Below are positions 24,484-29,389 of a DNA stretch of 29,389 nucleotides, piece by piece. The DNA is taken from the NCBI GenBank assembly GCA_002502685.1, contig DAQA01000042.1, positions 1 to 29,389 of the forward strand, given 5' to 3'. The stretch is from Euryarchaeota archaeon UBA202 (GTDB lineage: Archaea > Thermoplasmatota > E2 > UBA202). Each line of letters opens with the position of its first letter. The first letter of the stretch is position 1. The position numbers and the translations under genes were made by a program. The notes under the pieces were generated by a model. It worked only from the letters and a program-made list of their open reading frames with translations, was not told the origin of the DNA and ran no database searches.

Positions 24484-25929
24484 ATGAAAATACTGGGGGA
24501 AAAAATTTCTCTATGTAAACTGTTGGTGGGCTGTATTTTATTTTGTATTATCAATTCTGCCCATGGTATAACACCTCCCCTGGAAGAAATAATTAAATCT
24601 CAAACTGATTTTTCATCTGGGAACTATCCGCTACAGGTACATACCACCTCTCTTATTAATAATTCAAGAGATATACCCTTGGATAAAAACGATTTTACAA
24701 ATTTTTTTCCCATCAGTTATACATCAAAATCTTCCTCCTGGATAAATGTAACTCCTTATTCTCAAATTGTTTCAGAAAACTCATTTTTTACCATACATAT
24801 CTATGTTGTCCCCGGGGAATCCATCGCTGGTGTTCAAATGGAGTTAGTTTTCAATCCCAACCTTATTGCCGTGGACAGTATTTTCGAAGGTGATTTATTT
24901 CAGGGATATCCTAATTATTTTCATCCCGGAATCATTGATAACGTGAATGGGTCCATCAGGGGTGTCTTTAACGTTATTCTGTCCCCCCAGGATGGTGTAT
25001 CCACACCTGGAACATTTGTAACCATTAAATTGCTAAGTAAAAACAATAATGGCACCTCCCCTCTTAATTTATCTAATATTGTGATTGGCAATCCCTCAGC
25101 TCTTCAAGTTCCAACACGTGTCACAAATGCCTCGGTGAAGATAAGTGTGCAAGATCCACACAGTCCTGAAATATCCAATATTTCCATATACCGTACAAAA
25201 GGAAACAATGTTGTCAATATCACCTGCACGGCAAAAGATAATCAGGGTATTAAGACAGTGAATGCATCCATTCTCGATCCATATTCCCTGAGTACCAATT
25301 TATCCCTGAATCGTTATGGGGACACTGACATTTACTATCTCAATATTAGCTATCCCAACTTTGGTGCTTATTATTTTTCATTAAAAGCTGAGGATTTATC
25401 TGGCAACACACAGTATTCAAATTTATGGATTATCTTTCAATTCCGTTTATCTCAAGGATGGAATTTGATTACCATCTCCCTTCAAAGTAACTATACAGCT
25501 TCCTCGCTTTCTCGGGCCATTGGAGATACCTGTGATTCTATCGTTGGATGGGATTCTCTAAACCAAACATATCATTCTCATCCCACGGGTACTTTCATTA
25601 ATGATTTTCCCGTTATGCCCAGACGGGGGTACTTTATTCATGTGTGGAACACCACTCTCTTTACTCTTAGTGGAAATCCCCTTCAGCCCATACCGGTCTC
25701 ATTAATAAAAGGCTATAACCTCATAGGATGGCATAAACAAAGCATGGTAACCGCTGATTCCCTCCTTGGTAGCATTACGGGATGTGATGCCGTTTCAACA
25801 TGGAACCCCCTAACTGGGACCTATCGTAGCTATCTAAACAATAACGCATCAGATTCATTTAATATCACAAATGGTGATGGAGTATTTGTCCATCTCCTAC
25901 AAGATACCCAGTGGCAACAGGGAAAATAA
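24484..25929 (+). CDS. Secreted cohesin-module protein with duplicated C-terminal domain
   Basis: 481 aa with a signal peptide ending near residue 28 (SAHG). Residues 85-221 form a cohesin-like domain homologous to the one in the giant surface protein; both carry GY.xY..PGIIDN.NG.I and SPGTF/STPGTF. Residues 225-318 form an Ig-like domain (EISNISIYRTKG...NVTC/ITCTAKDN). Residues 320-399 and 400-475 are a tandem domain, each with G(W/Y)NLI and a following Gly/Trp segment. There is no PGF tail or membrane helix, so the protein is probably released or held non-covalently. No dockerin was seen in its neighbours. Divergent from the wHTH regulator and followed 248 nt later by the C25 peptidase. Confidence 0.85.
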   Translation: MKILGEKISLCKLLVGCILFCIINSAHGITPPLEEIIKSQTDFSSGNYPLQVHTTSLINNSRDIPLDKNDFTNFFPISYTSKSSSWINVTPYSQIVSENSFFTIHIYVVPGESIAGVQMELVFNPNLIAVDSIFEGDLFQGYPNYFHPGIIDNVNGSIRGVFNVILSPQDGVSTPGTFVTIKLLSKNNNGTSPLNLSNIVIGNPSALQVPTRVTNASVKISVQDPHSPEISNISIYRTKGNNVVNITCTAKDNQGIKTVNASILDPYSLSTNLSLNRYGDTDIYYLNISYPNFGAYYFSLKAEDLSGNTQYSNLWIIFQFRLSQGWNLITISLQSNYTASSLSRAIGDTCDSIVGWDSLNQTYHSHPTGTFINDFPVMPRRGYFIHVWNTTLFTLSGNPLQPIPVSLIKGYNLIGWHKQSMVTADSLLGSITGCDAVSTWNPLTGTYRSYLNNNASDSFNITNGDGVFVHLLQDTQWQQGK

Positions 25930-26177
25930 ACAGTATAAAAGATTTTTTTTCCTCATTTGAAGGGGAAATATCAGAAACATATAAACCAATAGTGAGACAT
26001 TTAATGATATCGGCCCCATCAAGGCCATGGCTTTTGATAAAGCACTGTGCCAACCGTAAATGGTTGCCTTCTCATTTTATGGGAATCCTACTTAAATCCT
26101 CCCTGTGTTCATCTTTTTATATATTCATACAAAAACAAATATATACACATATATTATAATCTTTTAGAGGCGGAAAA
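25930..26177. other. Gap of 248 nt between cohesin-module and peptidase genes
   Basis: No convincing gene. A frame at 25911-26159 starts inside the upstream gene and reads as non-protein-like. TATA-like TTTTTATATATT at 26114-26125 and GAGGCGG at 26167-26173 suggest a separate promoter and ribosome site for the peptidase gene. Confidence 0.5.
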
Positions 26178-28610
26178 ATGAAAAAAATGTTGCTAATTAC
26201 CCTAGTTTGTATTTTACTAACTAATGCGTATGGAACCATTGTTCTCTCTGGAACTGGCCCCCAAGATATGGATAAGACCTATCACATATCAGTTCCTCCT
26301 CTTTTGATAAATGAATACGATGAGTATTATCATGATCTCTCTTTCGAAAATTCGTCTTTATTTATCATGACACCCGGAGAGCCAATGTTGCCAAAAATTG
26401 TTACAATACTAGAACTTCCCTTCGGTATCCGAAATATTGAAGTTGACGTGAAACCTGGACTTATACAAGAGACAATCCTCAAAAAAGAAATTCGATTTGC
26501 CCCAACTCCTGTCTCCCTCTTACCTGGGCCAGGAGGAAGTAGTTCACAGCATAAAAACAATGATGTCTACTCAAGTAATGACCCGTATCCCCCCTCTTGG
26601 TATCACTATGATGTTGGATGTGGCTTGAATTCAGATAATCAACGTGTTACCTATCTAACCGTACAGTTCTTCCCAGTACGTTATATACCACTGCAAGATG
26701 CCTTGTATGTCGCTCAGGAGGCAGATATATCTATCACCTATGATAAGCCTTCATGCAATCCCTTTCCTGCCACGTCTGCCTATGATCTGGTTATCATTGC
26801 CCCACCTGATTTTTCCACTCCCTTGCAGTCCCTGGTGGATCATAAGAATGATCATGATATGCAAACCCTCCTAAAAACAACAGAGGAAATCTATGCTGAA
26901 TATTTTGGGGTGGATAATCCAGAAAAAATAAAATACTTCCTCAAGGATGCAATAGAGGATTGGGGAATCACATATGTTTTGTTGGTGGGTGGTTTAAAAT
27001 CGCCTCTCTTGGCAAGGTCAAGAGATGACCCAAATCAAGGAACACGGGACTGGCATGTCCCAGTGAGATATAATAACCTATTTGACAATCCGGAGCATCC
27101 TTTAAGTGAGGATACAATCCATGATCCTGGTGTTATCAGTGATCTTTATTATGCTGATATCTACAAGGAAGGTGGTCTCTTTGAGGATTGGGATCCAAAT
27201 GGGGATGGTATTTTTGCAGCATGGAGTCGTCCCGGTACAGAAAATGATACAGGTCTTGATTTATATCCCGATGTCTATCTCGGAAGACTCGCCTGTCGAA
27301 ACACACGTGAGGTAGAAAACCTTGTTGAAAAAATTATTACCTATGAAAGCCAGCCCGCTGATCCTTCATGGTTTAATAAAATCGTTGTCATATCTGGCGA
27401 TGGATTCCTTGATCAAGAAGATCTTGATATCCAATGGGATGTAAATAATCTATCTTCCGGGGAATATACAATTTATGCCCAAAGCATAGACGGGGAGCGT
27501 ATGCCAGGACCACTTGATATCGTGCAAGTAACCGTTGATCAGTCAACTGGCACCTCTGTGTCTTTTAATCATGACGATCACCTTAAAGTCGAGGCGTATC
27601 CCTTCCCGGCCATTGCCGAGATAACCTCTCCTTCAAATGGGAATATACTGGGGAACACAGATTATTTCTACCAGCCAACTGCAGGAGAGGCCTATGGCAA
27701 TGAATTTACAGGGTGGGCTGACGTGAATTACACAAATGGCATTATGCATATTCGTGGAAAATCCTATGATCCTAAGCCCTACGGCAATATCACTGATATC
27801 CATGTATGGATTGAAAACAGTGATGGCGGTATTGTTTTTTCGGAATGGAGAAACGGCACAGAGATGTACTATGAAGGAGAATGGGTAACAGGAGGGAAAA
27901 GCCTCCAGGGGCAAGGCGGAGCTTTGTACTATATGCCTGATGATTTTGAAGAGATTCTCCTTTGGACATCAAATGGAGCATTGACCGGCCAATCAGATGT
28001 GATTGAGACATTGAATGAGGGCTGTGGATTTGCATTTTTTTCAGGTCACGGAAGCCCAGGGTCATGGGGTGATCATTACCCCGGTGTCCCAGGTAATCGT
28101 CAACATGGGAGTGTCACAGGCTTTGTTAATCTAGCATTTTTTCCACCGATTTTCCCCATGGATACATTAACAAATACTGATAAACCCTTTATTTGTGTTG
28201 TAGGAGGCTGTCATAACAGCCAGTTCAATGTGTCACTTGTATGGTCCATGTTGGATTTGTTTAATAAAAAATCCATGTGGACGTATGGTATGCCTACACC
28301 TGAATGCTGGAGCTGGTGGTTAACCCGTCTGCCTGAACGAGGGGCTATTGCCACTATTGGTAATACCGGTCTTGGATATGGCATCCTAGGTAAAGATTGT
28401 ACAATTGGTGGTTTCGACGGTTGGATTTCAAAGGAGTTTTTTAGACAGTATGCAGAAGAGAATCATGACATACTTGGAGATGCCTATGGCCAAACCATTA
28501 TTAGCTATGTTACTTGCTATGATTTAGAGGAAGATGATCACGTAAAATCAGTGGAACAATGGGTACTTCTGGGTGACCCAAGTCTCAAGATAGGGGGCTA
28601 TACAGATTAA
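26178..28610 (+). CDS. Gingipain-like secreted cysteine peptidase (family C25)
   Basis: 810 aa with a signal peptide to about residue 19. Residues about 30-190 are an N-terminal prodomain-like region; the alpha/beta catalytic region starts at about 203 (DLVIIAPP). Catalytic His624 is in FFSGHGSPGSWGD, and Cys678 is in CVVGGCHNSQF; both motifs fit family C25. Between the first strands (SGDGFLDQ, about 406-413) and YYEGEW (about 564) sits an insert of about 150 residues. Its first part (IQWDVNNLSSGEYTIYAQSID) resembles the Ig-like modules of the giant surface protein at the window start. A Ca-loop-like DPNGDG lies at 339-344. No C-terminal anchor. It likely degrades extracellular proteins. Confidence 0.9.
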   Translation: MKKMLLITLVCILLTNAYGTIVLSGTGPQDMDKTYHISVPPLLINEYDEYYHDLSFENSSLFIMTPGEPMLPKIVTILELPFGIRNIEVDVKPGLIQETILKKEIRFAPTPVSLLPGPGGSSSQHKNNDVYSSNDPYPPSWYHYDVGCGLNSDNQRVTYLTVQFFPVRYIPLQDALYVAQEADISITYDKPSCNPFPATSAYDLVIIAPPDFSTPLQSLVDHKNDHDMQTLLKTTEEIYAEYFGVDNPEKIKYFLKDAIEDWGITYVLLVGGLKSPLLARSRDDPNQGTRDWHVPVRYNNLFDNPEHPLSEDTIHDPGVISDLYYADIYKEGGLFEDWDPNGDGIFAAWSRPGTENDTGLDLYPDVYLGRLACRNTREVENLVEKIITYESQPADPSWFNKIVVISGDGFLDQEDLDIQWDVNNLSSGEYTIYAQSIDGERMPGPLDIVQVTVDQSTGTSVSFNHDDHLKVEAYPFPAIAEITSPSNGNILGNTDYFYQPTAGEAYGNEFTGWADVNYTNGIMHIRGKSYDPKPYGNITDIHVWIENSDGGIVFSEWRNGTEMYYEGEWVTGGKSLQGQGGALYYMPDDFEEILLWTSNGALTGQSDVIETLNEGCGFAFFSGHGSPGSWGDHYPGVPGNRQHGSVTGFVNLAFFPPIFPMDTLTNTDKPFICVVGGCHNSQFNVSLVWSMLDLFNKKSMWTYGMPTPECWSWWLTRLPERGAIATIGNTGLGYGILGKDCTIGGFDGWISKEFFRQYAEENHDILGDAYGQTIISYVTCYDLEEDDHVKSVEQWVLLGDPSLKIGGYTD

Positions 28611-28763
28611 AAAAAACCGGCCCCCCCTTTCTCTTTAATATAGCATCCCTAATCCCCGACAGTATTTTATGTTAGGGTATCTGAGGTATTTCGCTCCCTT
28701 TTTATCAGTTATTCCCAAGGACATAATATATTTGTTACATATTGGGTACAATCGGCAATAAGA

Positions 28764-28798
28764 TTTTTATAACTGCATCTTATTACCCGGCTAGGTGA
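28764..28798 (+). promoter_or_regulatory. Promoter and ribosome site of the peroxiredoxin gene
   Basis: TATA-like TTTTTATAAC at 28764-28773 and AGGTGA at 28793-28798 lie before the ATG at 28804. The predicted transcript start falls near the ribosome site, leaving only a short leader. Confidence 0.55.
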
Positions 28799-28803
28799 AA
28801 ATA

Positions 28804-29389
28804 ATGAATGAAAACACTATACCCTTAATTGGTGACTCATTTCCTGAAATGACAGTGAATACAACACGGGGAAAAATCAAACTCCCCAGTGATTATAAAG
28901 GCAGATGGTTTATCCTTTTTAGCCACCCAGGAGACTTTACACCTGTTTGCACAACAGAATTTGTTGCTTTCCAAAAAAGATACAAGAAATTTCAGGAACT
29001 TAACTGTGATTTAATTGGCCTAAGCATTGACCAGGTTTTTGCTCATTTAAAATGGGAGGAATGGATAAAGGAAAACTTAGATGTTGAAATCAAGTTTCCA
29101 ATCATTGCAGACAATGCCGGTCAAGTCGGTCGTATACTTGGTATGCTTCACACCCAAGCTGGGGGAACACAGACAGTGCGAGCAGTGTTTATTGTTGGCC
29201 CCAAAGGTATTGTGAGAGCCATTCTTTATTACCCCTTAGAGCTGGGAAGGAACATGGATGAAATAGTTAGGATGATAGAGGGATTACAAGTGGCTGATAA
29301 GGGGTATGCAATCCCAGCGAATTGGCCCAATAACGAGATAATGAAAAAACATGTTATAGTGCCCCCTGCAAATACAGTTGATATGATCA
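28804..29389 (+). CDS. Peroxiredoxin (Prx6-type, 3' end outside window)
   Basis: The visible 195 codons end at the window edge without a stop. The active site is FSHPGDFTPVCTTE, with the peroxidatic Cys near residue 47. The conserved GLSIDQVFAHLKW and FPIIAD segments and the later Arg (TVRAVFIV) follow. The PANWPNNE pattern near the end is typical of Prx6-type archaeal peroxiredoxins. A second Cys at about 71 is not the usual resolving one. Archaeal members often carry more cysteines after position 200, which lie outside this window, so the 1-Cys or 2-Cys mechanism cannot be decided. It reduces H2O2 and organic peroxides. Confidence 0.93.
   Translation, partial: MNENTIPLIGDSFPEMTVNTTRGKIKLPSDYKGRWFILFSHPGDFTPVCTTEFVAFQKRYKKFQELNCDLIGLSIDQVFAHLKWEEWIKENLDVEIKFPIIADNAGQVGRILGMLHTQAGGTQTVRAVFIVGPKGIVRAILYYPLELGRNMDEIVRMIEGLQVADKGYAIPANWPNNEIMKKHVIVPPANTVDMI

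Noticed and set aside
25911..26159. Plus-strand open frame overlapping the end of the cohesin-module gene
   Set aside because: Starts inside the upstream gene, lacks a ribosome site and shows no protein-like pattern.
27189..27206. DPNGDG loop in the C25 peptidase as a dockerin
   Set aside because: Single loop without the duplicated helix arrangement; similar loops occur within C25 peptidases.

Overview
This window comes from an archaeon, most likely a euryarchaeal lineage of the Thermoplasmata type. It has an archaeal operon for ribosomal proteins L44e and S27e, aIF2-alpha, Nop10 and a PAC2 protein. It also has RadB, an archaeal translin/TRAX, a ThiD-ThiN fusion, an archaeosortase-type enzyme and a surface protein with a PGF-CTERM-like tail. 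TATA-like boxes often lie about 25 bp upstream of start codons, as in leaderless archaeal mRNAs, while operon-internal genes carry GGAG/GGTGAT-type ribosome sites. Base composition is AT-rich with many long A/T and short C/G homopolymers. Secreted cohesin-module, CARDB, PKD and gingipain-like C25 proteins would suit a protein-degrading sediment archaeon. That lifestyle, and any finer taxonomy, is inference.

Layout. (1) 1-7325 is a cell-surface region: the C-terminal part of a giant Ig/cohesin/CARDB/PKD protein with a PGF-CTERM-like tail, a convergent AMMECR1 / PflX-like radical SAM pair, then an archaeosortase overlapping by 4 nt a second membrane protein. That second protein looks like an exosortase paralogue lacking all three catalytic residues and carrying a C2H2 finger. 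(2) 7650-10627 is the information-processing block on the minus strand (L44e, S27e, aIF2-alpha, Nop10, PAC2, with translin beside it). (3) 10824-15815 is a set of mostly single genes: HDAC-family deacetylase, small membrane protein, RadB, nitroreductase, 4-OT tautomerase, lipoprotein and a DUF429 protein. (4) 15916-19233 holds an ATL-endonuclease V fusion, a 650-aa secreted protein with an 11-unit Gly/Asp repeat, and an unlisted 46-aa zinc protein. (5) 19241-23424 is a minus-strand run ThiD-ThiN, HypF, QueH. (6) 23682-28610 is a second surface region: a winged-helix regulator with an 88-aa partner, divergent from a cohesin-module secreted protein, then a C25 cysteine peptidase. (7) The window ends inside a peroxiredoxin gene.

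Working together: the archaeosortase pair and the PGF-CTERM-like protein 2 kb away plausibly form an enzyme-substrate unit. The two surface regions share the same cohesin-like module and the same Ig-like module, so they probably build one secreted system. The three genes of under 60 codons (nop10, rps27e and the 46-aa zinc protein) were found by reading the gaps. No tRNA, rRNA, CRISPR array or insertion sequence was recognised.
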